A stretch of 29,393 nt of DNA from Thiodiazotropha sp050305975 (GTDB lineage: Bacteria; Pseudomonadota; Gammaproteobacteria; Chromatiales; Chromatiaceae). Position 1 is the stretch's first letter. Each line of letters begins with the position of its first letter. The notes below the pieces were generated by a model that worked only from the letters and a program-made list of their open reading frames with translations, did no database searches and was not told the origin of the DNA. Of this stretch, positions 1 through 7,239 are shown piece after piece. Made by a program: the position numbers and the translations under genes. The DNA lies in assembly GCA_050305975.1 (NCBI GenBank), contig JBNLGI010000084.1, positions 1 through 29,393 on the forward strand, given 5' to 3'.

Positions 1-1746
1 TATGGAGATTTCATTAAGCAAGCCTACCTTGATCCAATAAGGACGGTTGTGGTGGTCGACGATGAGTTTCCCACACTAGATACATTGCTTGCCGAAGGCG
101 AAAATACCAAGGGTGCTACTGCCACTGAAACACTTCAAAAAGTTATCGAAATGTGTCGTAACCAAGACCGACCATGGCTTGTGGACGTCCATGATGGAAA
201 TAACCTGAAGCCTGAGGAAGAAAAGACGGCTACCGGCCATTTGCAGCACAGCGATCTTCTGATATTGGATTATCACCTTGACTCCTCTAGGCCTAATGAC
301 GGCTTTAGGGCTATAGAAATTCTCCGACAAATGGCAATTAACGATCACTTCAACTTAGTGATCGTATACACAGCAGGTGATGATCAAACTGCTGGCGACA
401 TTGAAAAAGTTGTTCGGGAAATCGTTACAGGCCTCAGCTCTTTTATCGACCGCTTTAGATTGGAAGGCGATGGTCTTGAGAATGCCGAAACAATCATTGA
501 GGAGTGGATGGACAATGACGATAATATCGAGGAAAAAATATTTGACTCCGTAGATGAAAACGTATTTCTCAGAGTGGCCCAGAAAGAGGGACTCAGCTGG
601 AGAGGGGTATACGAACTACCCGAACTCGCAGAGACAAGAAATCTGATCGAAGAAGGAGGTAAAGGGAACCACTGGAAACCCATCTTGAGATTGGCCCTCC
701 ACAACCGCCAGAACCAATTAAGCAGCAAATACTCAGAAATTGACTTGGGCCCTCTCCGATTTGATACCGACAACTCTGATGTAAATTGGATCCATACATC
801 GCGTCTATTTATTACAGTAGTAAGCAAGACCAATGAGCCATCTACCCTTCCAGAGAAGCTGCTGACGGCATTAAACCTTTGGAGACCACGTCCTCACCGT
901 TTGCTTATGGCAAAGATGCGGGCTGAACTGGATGAGCGTGGAGTATTGGCTGAGACAGAAGTTCTTAGAGACCGGCATCTACAGGCCGGTTGGTTGGAGG
1001 AGTTTTTAACAGAGGACGAGGGTGAGCGCGCCTGGAAGATTAACGCGAATCTGCAAAATCATTGGGAGAGCTTGGGGGGTGCTGTTAGGAGAAACTTGTC
1101 GAACTTTTCTTCGAACCTAGCAACCCATCTCCTGGATATGGGAAGACAAGAAGCTATAGATCGCTATTCACCCATATCACCAGATGCGCATCGCAAAGAT
1201 ATTACCGCCGAATTGAATCGCTACGCCTGCAGCAAACCTGTTGAAGGTACCCACTTGATTACAGGCCATGTTTTACGTATCACGAAGGAGCAACAGAACG
1301 AATTCTGGGTTTGTTTGTCGCCCGCATGTGACCTCGTACCCGGGCAAAAAACAACAGGCTGGCATGGGCGGCTAGGAAATCATCTTCCTTTTCTTGCTGT
1401 AGAGTTACATCCATGCAACACAAAAACGGCTCTGAGAGCTGCGCACGATGGCAGCTTCCTGTTTCTCAATGTGGACGGGGAGCGTAAAGAGTTCAGCTTC
1501 ACCCCCATGGTGGAAAATGCTGAATCAAATCCTAAATGGGAACAGATGTTTGCCGGCAATTTAGGGCGGTTCTCAGCAACGTTATCTTTACCTATCCGGC
1601 GAATTTCCGGTAAAACCGGCCTCAACACCAGTAAGTGTGACGCAGAGATTGTTGCCCAGCTTCGCTATGAGTATGCTCTAAATCTTCTTCAGCGACTTGG
1701 TAGCAATCTTTCCAGGGTCGGCCTGGACTTCTTATCTACCCCATAG
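1..1746 (+). CDS. Large protein with N-terminal receiver-like domain, partial at 5' end (probable defence-island component)
   Basis: The frame is open to the left edge of the window, giving 581 visible residues, so the true start lies upstream. The GTG at 49 cuts into the first beta strand of the domain and is an unlikely start. The N-terminus looks like a two-component receiver: a hydrophobic strand followed by the acidic cluster DDE (codons at 58-66), a second strand LLILDYHLD with the likely phospho-acceptor Asp (about 265-291), and a third strand IVYTAG with the Thr usual at the switch position. No helix-turn-helix, kinase or AAA+ motif is visible in the remaining 400 or so residues. I do not recognise that part, but it has a Cys-containing stretch LSPACDLVPG. 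The stop lies 4 nt before vsr, so the two are probably co-transcribed. Similar long receiver proteins are known, from memory, in bacterial conflict loci with GHKL ATPases and cytosine methyltransferases. That link is an inference here. Confidence 0.7.
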   Translation, partial: YGDFIKQAYLDPIRTVVVVDDEFPTLDTLLAEGENTKGATATETLQKVIEMCRNQDRPWLVDVHDGNNLKPEEEKTATGHLQHSDLLILDYHLDSSRPNDGFRAIEILRQMAINDHFNLVIVYTAGDDQTAGDIEKVVREIVTGLSSFIDRFRLEGDGLENAETIIEEWMDNDDNIEEKIFDSVDENVFLRVAQKEGLSWRGVYELPELAETRNLIEEGGKGNHWKPILRLALHNRQNQLSSKYSEIDLGPLRFDTDNSDVNWIHTSRLFITVVSKTNEPSTLPEKLLTALNLWRPRPHRLLMAKMRAELDERGVLAETEVLRDRHLQAGWLEEFLTEDEGERAWKINANLQNHWESLGGAVRRNLSNFSSNLATHLLDMGRQEAIDRYSPISPDAHRKDITAELNRYACSKPVEGTHLITGHVLRITKEQQNEFWVCLSPACDLVPGQKTTGWHGRLGNHLPFLAVELHPCNTKTALRAAHDGSFLFLNVDGERKEFSFTPMVENAESNPKWEQMFAGNLGRFSATLSLPIRRISGKTGLNTSKCDAEIVAQLRYEYALNLLQRLGSNLSRVGLDFLSTP

Positions 1747-1750
1747 GGAA

Positions 1751-2164
1751 ATGGATAAACTCTCGCCAGAGAAGCGCTCACAGGCGATGCGGGCCGTAAA
1801 AGCCAGCAATACATCTCCTGAGATCCGAGTGAGGAAAGCTCTTCACCATAAGGGGTTCGGATTCAGACTGCACCGTCGAGATCTACCTGGAACCCCAGAT
1901 ATCGTCCTACCGAAATACAAAACTTGCATTTTTGTTCATGGGTGCTTTTGGCATCAACACCCGGGCTGCAAGCGCGCAACTAAACCAAAGACCAGGAAGA
2001 AGTTTTGGGAAGCTAAGTTCTCTGCAAATAGGCATCGAGATGAGGAAGTCGCTCTTAGCCTAGAAGGCCTTGGCTGGTCTGTATGTGTTATTTGGGAGTG
2101 CCAAACAAACGATGTAGAGCGACTCGAATCCCTAATTGAGAATTGCTTGAAACAAACAGATTGA
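1751..2164 (+). CDS. vsr: Very short patch repair (Vsr) endonuclease
   Basis: A 137-residue protein of the Vsr family, which nicks 5' of T in T:G mismatches left by deamination of 5-methylcytosine. In E. coli it partners Dcm. Family landmarks are in place: RSQAMRAV and TSPE near the N-terminus, GTPDIV with the metal-binding Asp (D50), FVHGCFWHQH with the catalytic and zinc His/Cys residues (H63, C65, H68, H70), D97 in RHRDEE, and WEC with the zinc Cys C117. The ATG at 1751 was chosen because it follows a GGGA ribosome site and gives the normal Vsr N-terminus. An upstream ATG at 1697 in the same frame would overlap the previous gene and add an untypical leader. It is slightly shorter than E. 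coli Vsr (156). The partner methyltransferase is not in the window and is expected upstream. Confidence 0.93.
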   Translation: MDKLSPEKRSQAMRAVKASNTSPEIRVRKALHHKGFGFRLHRRDLPGTPDIVLPKYKTCIFVHGCFWHQHPGCKRATKPKTRKKFWEAKFSANRHRDEEVALSLEGLGWSVCVIWECQTNDVERLESLIENCLKQTD

Positions 2165-2274
2165 AAGTCGACAGCTGCCACTGTTCCCCAGTGTTCAATC
2201 AGCCTTGTCTTGTAAGCATAGGGAGCGAACGGCGACGCTCAAAACAATCTTGACTTTTGGGGTAAATGCAAAAG

Positions 2275-2288
2275 CGCACTATAGTGCG
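2275..2288. promoter_or_regulatory. Perfect 14-bp palindrome, possible operator
   Basis: CGCACTATAGTGCG is exactly self-complementary. Sites of this shape are typical of small dimeric repressors, for example those of toxin-antitoxin operons. No intact regulated gene follows, only a 16-codon open frame. The repressor is unknown, and function is inferred from symmetry alone. Confidence 0.35.
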
Positions 2289-2394
2289 TATGTATGGAGG
2301 CTATTTTTCGATTAGACTTTTTTAAGCGCGATATGCTCTTTTGACTCTATAAAATACGCTATTTAAGCGAAATAGGGCAATTAAATCCACCCCT

Positions 2395-2424
2395 CCCATC
2401 TCTTTTGTAAATGAAGAGATTGGG
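2395..2424. repeat. Imperfect hairpin next to the tRNA fragment
   Basis: CCCATCTCTT (2395-2404) pairs with AAGAGATTGGG (2414-2424), leaving one bulged base and a 9-nt loop. It sits 9 nt before the tRNA-like sequence. It is not followed by a T tract, so it is not a clear rho-independent terminator. It could be a terminal structure of the inserted element. Confidence 0.4.
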
Positions 2425-2433
2425 TAATATAAG

Positions 2434-2458
2434 GGTTCGATTCCGGCCCCGGGCACCA
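2434..2458 (+). other. tRNA 3'-end fragment, probable attachment site of an integrated island
   Basis: The 25 nt contain a tRNA T-loop core (GGTTCGATTCC), a 3' acceptor strand CCCGGGC, a discriminator A and a CCA end. The left side of the T stem does not pair (AAGGG against CCGGC), and no D arm or anticodon arm lies upstream, so this is not a tRNA gene. Such 3' tRNA copies mark the ends of elements that integrate into tRNA genes. The acceptor strand implies a tRNA starting GCCCGGG, which fits a gammaproteobacterial tRNA-Leu; the identity is inferred. The base-composition change here, with Vsr on the left and core genes on the right, supports an island boundary. Confidence 0.55.
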
Positions 2459-2663
2459 AGCCCTCAGCATCCCTCCCATTACCTCTCCCCAATCCCTAAG
2501 CTCCTTAGAATGCATGCCCCAATCGGAACTTGAACTGCCCCGCGTCAAATCATTTCCGATGCGAATATCGTATTATTAATCAAGGCACTGTACGGGGCAT
2601 GACGATCCCCATGCCTGCTGCGGCAAGGGTCTGATTCCCCTGGTAAAGAGGATTCGGGCGGCT

Positions 2664-3911
2664 GTGGAAACACATACCTTCTTCCTTCACCTGCTGATGA
2701 TCTTGATGATCTCCCGCCTGTTGGCGGAGGTGGCGGTGCGATTTCATGCCCCGGCAGTGATCGGCGAACTCTTTGCCGGTGTGCTGTTGGGACCCAGCAT
2801 CCTGGGCTGGATCGAACCCACCACCACCATACAGCTGTTGGCCGAAATCGGAATCATTCTCCTGTTGTTCAAGGTGGGAATCGAAACCGATATCCGCCGC
2901 CTGATCAACGCCGGCCGGCAATCGTTGATTGTCGCCATCGGCGGATTTCTGATGCCCCTGATCAGTGGTTTCGCACTGGGGTACTGGGTTTTCGGACTGA
3001 GTGGCCTGGTGGCTCTGTTCGTGGGTGGAACGCTAACCGCAACCAGTATCGGTATTACCATCAGAGTCCTTTCCGATCTTGGGCGTCAACATGAGAGGGA
3101 AGGTGAAGTGGTTTTGGGAGCGGCAGTGCTGGACGACATCATGGGTGTCGTTCTGCTGGCGATCCTCTATGACTTTTCTCTCAGTGGCGGTGTCAGTGCA
3201 GTAAATCTGAGCAAGGTCTTGACCTTCATACTGCTGTTCTTTCTGCTTGCCCCTATCGCCGCCAAACTCATCTCCCTTCTGATCCGTCGTATCGACAACT
3301 ATTCGGACATTCCGGGATTGATTCCTATCATGATCATCTCGTTGGTCCTGTTCTTCGCCTGGTTGGCCAATGTGGTGGGAGCACCGGAACTCTTGGGCGG
3401 ATTCGCGGCAGGACTGGCGCTCTCTCGACGCTTCTTCCTGCCCTTCGGGATGGCGCTGCATACAGATAGGAAGTTTGCCGGTCGCATCGAAGTGCAGATG
3501 AATCCCATCGTCTACATCTTCAGTCCGATCTTTTTCGTGACCGTGGGACTCTCGCTGAGTCTACGTGATATCGACTGGACTTCGCCGTTCATCTGGTCTT
3601 TCGCGATCAGCTTCTTTGTCATTGCGGTGTTGGCGAAGTTTGCCGGGGCCATGCTGATTCAGGAGGGCTTTCTGCAGCGTATTGCCATCGGAATGGCTAT
3701 GGTTCCCCGCGGTGAAGTGGGTCTGATTTTCGCCGAATTGGGGCGCTCGACCGGGATATTCAGTATGGAGGTCTATGCCGGCATGATTATTGTCATCGCA
3801 CTCACCACGTTGATGGCTCCATTTGCGCTCAAATGGTTCTATTGTCGCTACGGCCAACAAATGGATGCAACATCGGATCTTTGCATGTCAGGTAAGCCAT
3901 TGACACGCTAG
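2664..3911 (+). CDS. CPA2-family cation:proton antiporter
   Basis: A 415-residue inner-membrane protein with about 12 hydrophobic segments and no large cytoplasmic domain. It matches the Na+/H+ exchanger domain of the monovalent cation:proton antiporter-2 family. Typical signatures are the early stretch VIGELFAGVLLGPS, a glycine-rich TLTATSIG segment, and the paired acidic residues D157-D158 in VLDDIMG that carry ions in this fold. The KefB/KefC-type C-terminal RCK (TrkA-N) domain is absent, so it is a short, ungated version. The start is a GTG with a GAGG 12 nt upstream; the nearest in-frame ATG codons fall inside the first membrane helix. Whether it moves Na+ or K+ cannot be read from the sequence. 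It is the first core gene right of the putative island boundary. Confidence 0.88.
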   Translation: METHTFFLHLLMILMISRLLAEVAVRFHAPAVIGELFAGVLLGPSILGWIEPTTTIQLLAEIGIILLLFKVGIETDIRRLINAGRQSLIVAIGGFLMPLISGFALGYWVFGLSGLVALFVGGTLTATSIGITIRVLSDLGRQHEREGEVVLGAAVLDDIMGVVLLAILYDFSLSGGVSAVNLSKVLTFILLFFLLAPIAAKLISLLIRRIDNYSDIPGLIPIMIISLVLFFAWLANVVGAPELLGGFAAGLALSRRFFLPFGMALHTDRKFAGRIEVQMNPIVYIFSPIFFVTVGLSLSLRDIDWTSPFIWSFAISFFVIAVLAKFAGAMLIQEGFLQRIAIGMAMVPRGEVGLIFAELGRSTGIFSMEVYAGMIIVIALTTLMAPFALKWFYCRYGQQMDATSDLCMSGKPLTR

Positions 3912-4016
3912 GCGCCAAGAGAAGAAAAACCACTCATATGCCGCGTTAACTGTCGGTTTATCATCCGCAGTCATTCGACTAATTTGTAGACCTAGGCAGC
4001 GAAAGGTTTTTTTCCA

Positions 4017-5153
4017 ATGCAGGTGCGTTTTCACTCCACAGTCGAGGAGATCGATCCATCATCCTGGGATCGTCTGATCGGGGATAATAATCCGTTTCTG
4101 AAGCATGCCTTCCACGCTGCACTCGAACATCACGGATGTGTCGGCCAGCGTTATGGCTGGCAACCCAACCATATTGTGCTTTACCAGGATGGGCGGATCG
4201 TCGGCTTCTCTCCACTCTATATCAAGGCCAACTCATACGGTGAATTCGTATTCGACCACGTCTGGGCGGATGCCTATCAGCGCAGCGGTCGCAGTTACTA
4301 TCCCAAACTGATAGCAGCCATACCCTATACCCCCGCCACGGGTGAGCGGGTGCTCATCGATCCGGAGATCGACAGGGCTCAGGCAATGCGGACTCTGGTA
4401 GAGGCCACCCTGGAATGGGTCCGGGAAAACCATTGTTCCACCATGCATTGGCTGTTTACGACCCCGGGAGAGGGGCAGGAACTCAAGTCTATTGGCATGC
4501 TGGAGCGTTTGGGTGTCCAGTTCCATTGGCAGAATCGTGGCTATGGGGATTTTGAGGATTTTCTCGCTCAATTGACGGCAAAGCGACGTAAGAATATCCG
4601 TCGTGAGCGCCGAAAAGTGGCTCAGCAACAGTTTCACTTTCGTCTGCTGCACGGAAGAGAGGTAACCGCCGATGAGTGGCGGCTCTTCGCTGAATTTTAT
4701 ACCAAGACCTTCGAGGAACGTTTCAGTCTGCCGACTCTCAATTTCGGTTTTTTTGAAGAGATCGGACGCACATTAGGCGATCAGGTGATACTGATTCTTG
4801 CCTATCATGAAAACAACTGTGTTGCCGGCGCACTACTCTTCAGAAGCGATAGCGTGCTCTACGGTCGTCACTGGGGAGGCGCCAATGACTTTGACAGTCT
4901 GCATTTCGAAACCTGTTACTACCAGGGCATCGAATATGCAATCGCACAGAAAATCCAGCGCTTCGAACCCGGCGCTCAGGGCGAGCACAAGATTTGGCGT
5001 GGATTTATGCCCACTTTGACCCGTTCATATCACTGGATCGCCGATCGCCGCTTTCGTGCCGCTATTGATGATTTCCTGGTCCAGGAGGCTCCGGCGATAC
5101 GGAATTACCACAAAGAGCTGACGGAGAGCTCTCCATACCGAACCTTTGAGTGA
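4017..5153 (+). CDS. DUF482 / FemAB-like GNAT-fold acyltransferase
   Basis: A soluble protein of 378 residues of the FemAB-like DUF482 family (Pfam PF04339), distantly related to peptidyltransferases and GNAT acetyltransferases. The C-terminal signature is clear: LYGRHWGG, then LHFETCYYQGIEYAI, then RFEPGAQGEHK and the ending HSYHWI-like segment (TRSYHWIADRRF). A basic run, AKRRKNIRRERRK (about residues 187-199), is typical of the family's middle region. The reaction and substrate are unknown; transfer of an aminoacyl or acyl group is assumed from the fold. An AAAGG ribosome site lies 11 nt before the ATG. It is separated by about 100 nt from the antiporter and 156 nt from iscR, so it is probably transcribed alone. 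It is not the PEP-CTERM-associated FemAB protein, despite the exosortase locus further right. Confidence 0.87.
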   Translation: MQVRFHSTVEEIDPSSWDRLIGDNNPFLKHAFHAALEHHGCVGQRYGWQPNHIVLYQDGRIVGFSPLYIKANSYGEFVFDHVWADAYQRSGRSYYPKLIAAIPYTPATGERVLIDPEIDRAQAMRTLVEATLEWVRENHCSTMHWLFTTPGEGQELKSIGMLERLGVQFHWQNRGYGDFEDFLAQLTAKRRKNIRRERRKVAQQQFHFRLLHGREVTADEWRLFAEFYTKTFEERFSLPTLNFGFFEEIGRTLGDQVILILAYHENNCVAGALLFRSDSVLYGRHWGGANDFDSLHFETCYYQGIEYAIAQKIQRFEPGAQGEHKIWRGFMPTLTRSYHWIADRRFRAAIDDFLVQEAPAIRNYHKELTESSPYRTFE

Positions 5154-5221
5154 TGTCTAACCATATGAAAAAAATAACAAAATAGGATAATTACCCCAGA
5201 CAGACAAATTTTTTTCGCAAA

Positions 5222-5246
5222 GAAGTTGACTAATTTACTAAGTTAA
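5222..5246 (+). promoter_or_regulatory. Type-1 IscR operator overlapping the iscR promoter
   Basis: The sequence GTTGACTAATTTACTAAG fits much of the known type-1 IscR consensus (GACT, an A/T centre, then a YAGTC-like half). The TTGACT at 5226-5231 can also serve as a -35 box. A second TTTACTA copy lies 34 nt downstream (5268-5274) in a weaker GTGATTTACTAGG context. [2Fe-2S]-IscR repressing its own gene is established in E. coli, and the same logic is inferred here. Confidence 0.6.
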
Positions 5247-5309
5247 TCTAGTCTCATTACCAAGTGATTTACTAGGAATTGACTTTTTTATACCACTGGA
5301 GAAGCAGCA

Positions 5310-5777
5310 ATGAGACTTTCAACCAAAGGTCGCTACGCCGTAACCGCCATGCTCGATCTGGCCATCAATGGCAAGAACGGTCCTGTCACCCTGGCAGAAA
5401 TTTCCGAAAACCAGGGTATTTCACTCTCTTATCTGGAGCAGCTTTTCGCAGCCCTCCGTTCCAAAGAGCTGGTACGCGGCGTGCGTGGTCCCGGAGGCGG
5501 TTACTATCTGGGCAAAAGCGCCGACGATATCTCGATCGCCAACATCATCTGTGCGGTGGACGAATGGGTTGAATTCACCCGTTGCGGCGGCCGCCAGAAC
5601 TGCAGTGGTGGGGCTCGCTGTCTGACCCATACCCTGTGGGACGACCTGAGCAGCGAGATCTTCAACTTTCTCGCCAATATCTCGTTGGGTGATCTGGTCA
5701 GACGCAATCTCGGCAAGAAGGATGAGGATGAGAAACCGCTGAGCGTAGTCGCCGACGCGGACTCCCAGGCCGCCTGA
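5310..5777 (+). CDS. iscR: Rrf2-family iron-sulfur cluster regulator IscR
   Basis: A 155-residue winged-helix repressor that binds a [2Fe-2S] cluster and adjusts Fe-S assembly gene expression to demand. The N-terminus MRLSTKGRYAVTAMLDLA and the recognition region SLSYLEQLFAALR are characteristic. The cluster ligands C92, C98, C104 and H107 occur at the same numbers as in E. coli IscR, so it should be cluster-competent rather than a ligand-less Rrf2 relative. A GGAGAAGCAGC ribosome site precedes the ATG. Unlike the usual arrangement, iscS, iscU and iscA do not follow; the next gene is prmB after a hairpin. An IscR-type site upstream suggests autoregulation. The C-terminal tail, about 30 residues past LGDLVRRN, is acidic and likely disordered. 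Confidence 0.95.
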   Translation: MRLSTKGRYAVTAMLDLAINGKNGPVTLAEISENQGISLSYLEQLFAALRSKELVRGVRGPGGGYYLGKSADDISIANIICAVDEWVEFTRCGGRQNCSGGARCLTHTLWDDLSSEIFNFLANISLGDLVRRNLGKKDEDEKPLSVVADADSQAA

Positions 5778-5831
5778 TCACAGACAGGATCAGCGACCGG
5801 TGGCGTGCTTGATGGTGTTCGCCACTGGTCG
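5774..5831. repeat. Double hairpin after iscR
   Basis: CTGATC (5774-5779) pairs with GATCAG (5788-5793). Directly next to it CGACCGGTGGCG (5794-5805) pairs with CGCCACTGGTCG (5820-5831) with one G-U wobble. The second stem is 12 bp with a 14-nt loop. No T run follows, so this may be a transcript-stabilising or repetitive palindromic element rather than an intrinsic terminator. Confidence 0.5.
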
Positions 5832-5917
5832 TGAGTGTGATCACGATCCCTGGGCTGCTGTAGGACTGCAATTGGGAATGCGTTATCATTAGCTGTTTTC
5901 CCCTTGGGTCCTCAGCA

Positions 5918-6811
5918 GTGCAGTCACTCACAACCATCGCCGACCTCATTCGTTGGGGCGCCAGCAGATTCAACGAGGCGGGTCTCCATTTCGGGCACGG
6001 CACGGACAATGCCATTGACGAGGCAGCGGCCCTGGTGCTGCACGTCCTACACCTGCCCCCGGATCTACATGGCAGCTGGCTGCAGAGCCACATGACCGCG
6101 CAGGAGCGTGAGCAGGCGATCCAGCTGATCCGGAGGCGTATCGATGAGCGCGTGCCCCTCCCATATCTGACTGGCGAGGCCTGGTTTGCGGGCTTGCGTT
6201 TCCGGGTCAGTCCGAACGTTCTGATTCCCCGATCCCCCCTTGCAGAGTTGGTCGAGCAGGGATTCAGTCCCTGGCTCGATGTCAATCGACTCGAACGCGC
6301 CCTGGATCTCTGTTGCGGGAGCGGCTGCATCGGCATCGCCACGGCAGTGCATCATCCCCACTGCAGGGTGGATTTGGTCGATATCTCCCCGGAAGCCCTT
6401 GATATCTGTCGGGATAACATCCTTCTGCATGGCGTGGAAGAGCGGGTCGAGGTGATTCGGTCCGACCTCTTCTCCGAGCTGCCGGCTGCTCATTACGATC
6501 TAATTCTCTCCAATCCACCCTACGTGGGAAGCGCGGAGATGGACATTCTGCCTGAGGAATATGGCCATGAGCCCAGATTGGCGCTAGAGGCGGAAGAGAA
6601 CGGATTGGCAATCGTCAAACAGATACTCAAGCGGGCACCAGAGTACCTGGCGCCTGATGGCGTCTTGATTGTCGAAGTGGGAAACACCGCACAACTGTTG
6701 CAGGAAATCTATCCGAATGTCCCTTTTGTTTGGCTCGATTTTACCCAGGGCGGGGAGGGAGTGTTTCTGTTGGGGGCGCAAGATCTGGCACAATACGCTA
6801 CAAACTTTTGA
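5918..6811 (+). CDS. prmB: 50S ribosomal protein L3 N5-glutamine methyltransferase PrmB
   Basis: A 297-residue S-adenosylmethionine-dependent methyltransferase of the HemK/PrmB group, which methylates a glutamine side chain of ribosomal protein L3. The helical N-terminal substrate domain (about 1-110) is followed by a Rossmann methyltransferase domain with the SAM-binding motif LDLCCGSGCIGIA (about 128-140) and the catalytic NPPYV motif that holds the target amide. The N-terminus (TIADLIRWGASRFNEAGLHFGHGTDNA) is of PrmB rather than PrmC type. The start is a GTG with no strong ribosome site nearby; no better in-frame start is seen. It lies downstream of iscR beyond a hairpin, so it probably has its own promoter or depends on readthrough. 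Confidence 0.93.
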   Translation: MQSLTTIADLIRWGASRFNEAGLHFGHGTDNAIDEAAALVLHVLHLPPDLHGSWLQSHMTAQEREQAIQLIRRRIDERVPLPYLTGEAWFAGLRFRVSPNVLIPRSPLAELVEQGFSPWLDVNRLERALDLCCGSGCIGIATAVHHPHCRVDLVDISPEALDICRDNILLHGVEERVEVIRSDLFSELPAAHYDLILSNPPYVGSAEMDILPEEYGHEPRLALEAEENGLAIVKQILKRAPEYLAPDGVLIVEVGNTAQLLQEIYPNVPFVWLDFTQGGEGVFLLGAQDLAQYATNF

Positions 6812-6818
6812 GGGCGGG

Positions 6819-6846
6819 GAGTTGCCGAGCTCCTTTCTGGCAACTC
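6819..6846. repeat. Perfect 8-bp hairpin between prmB and the small downstream gene
   Basis: GAGTTGCC (6819-6826) and GGCAACTC (6839-6846) are exact complements around a 12-nt loop. No T tract follows. It lies 36 nt before the next ATG and could be a weak terminator or a structure in the leader of the small gene. Confidence 0.45.
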
Positions 6847-6882
6847 GAAACAGAAATCGACGAGCGACAGGTATCACACACG

Positions 6883-7200
6883 ATGAGTCTACAGAGAGCC
6901 CGCAGTGCAGAAGAGTACGTGGAATGGGTCAAACAGGCCGTCTTCGAGGTCGATGACCTGCGTGACTGCTACGATTTCCAGATGGATGAAATCGGGCGTT
7001 ACCCCACGTTCCTCGAGCCCCTGGAGCAGGGCATCAAGGCCCTGCAACAGTCGATGATTGATGGCGAATACCATTTCGGCCGGGAGGATCTGCCCTTCAT
7101 GGAGCTGGTCAGTCGTCACGGAGACGACATCCCCTTCGCCATTCTGCTGCGACAGATCAACGAGACCCATCGCCAGGGCATCGATGTGGATGCCGAATGA
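6883..7200 (+). CDS. Small conserved-looking protein of unknown function
   Basis: A 105-residue soluble, acidic, mostly helical protein starting MSLQRARSAEEYVEWVKQAV. It has no signal peptide, membrane segment or metal-binding cluster. A repeated pattern of acidic and aromatic residues (VDDLRDCYDFQMDEIGRYP, later FGREDLPFMELV) suggests a compact helical fold. The ATG at 6883 was chosen because the frame upstream overlaps prmB and reads as unlikely protein; a GACAGG sits about 10 nt before it. It ends 39 nt before hemN and probably shares its transcript. I do not recognise the family, and a secretion-related role sometimes attached to such small genes cannot be supported. Confidence 0.75.
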   Translation: MSLQRARSAEEYVEWVKQAVFEVDDLRDCYDFQMDEIGRYPTFLEPLEQGIKALQQSMIDGEYHFGREDLPFMELVSRHGDDIPFAILLRQINETHRQGIDVDAE

Positions 7201-7239
7201 CGGTATCGGTCAGCTCGCCTATCAAATCCGAGAGAAACT

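Larger units (their letters stand above)
2165..2663. other. Gene-poor AT-rich stretch between vsr and the antiporter
   Basis: About 500 nt without a convincing gene. It holds a perfect 14-bp palindrome, a hairpin and a tRNA 3'-end fragment, listed separately. A 16-codon open frame begins at an ATG near 2296 just after the palindrome and stops quickly; it may be the remnant of a gene start. After the tRNA fragment the base composition begins to resemble the core genome. Confidence 0.6.

Noticed and set aside
1697..1750. Upstream start for vsr
   Set aside because: It would overlap the preceding gene and add 18 residues not seen in Vsr proteins; the ATG at 1751 has a ribosome site.
2395..2458. 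A complete tRNA gene ending at 2458
   Set aside because: The T stem does not pair on its left side and no D arm, anticodon arm or 5' acceptor strand matching GCCCGGG precedes it.
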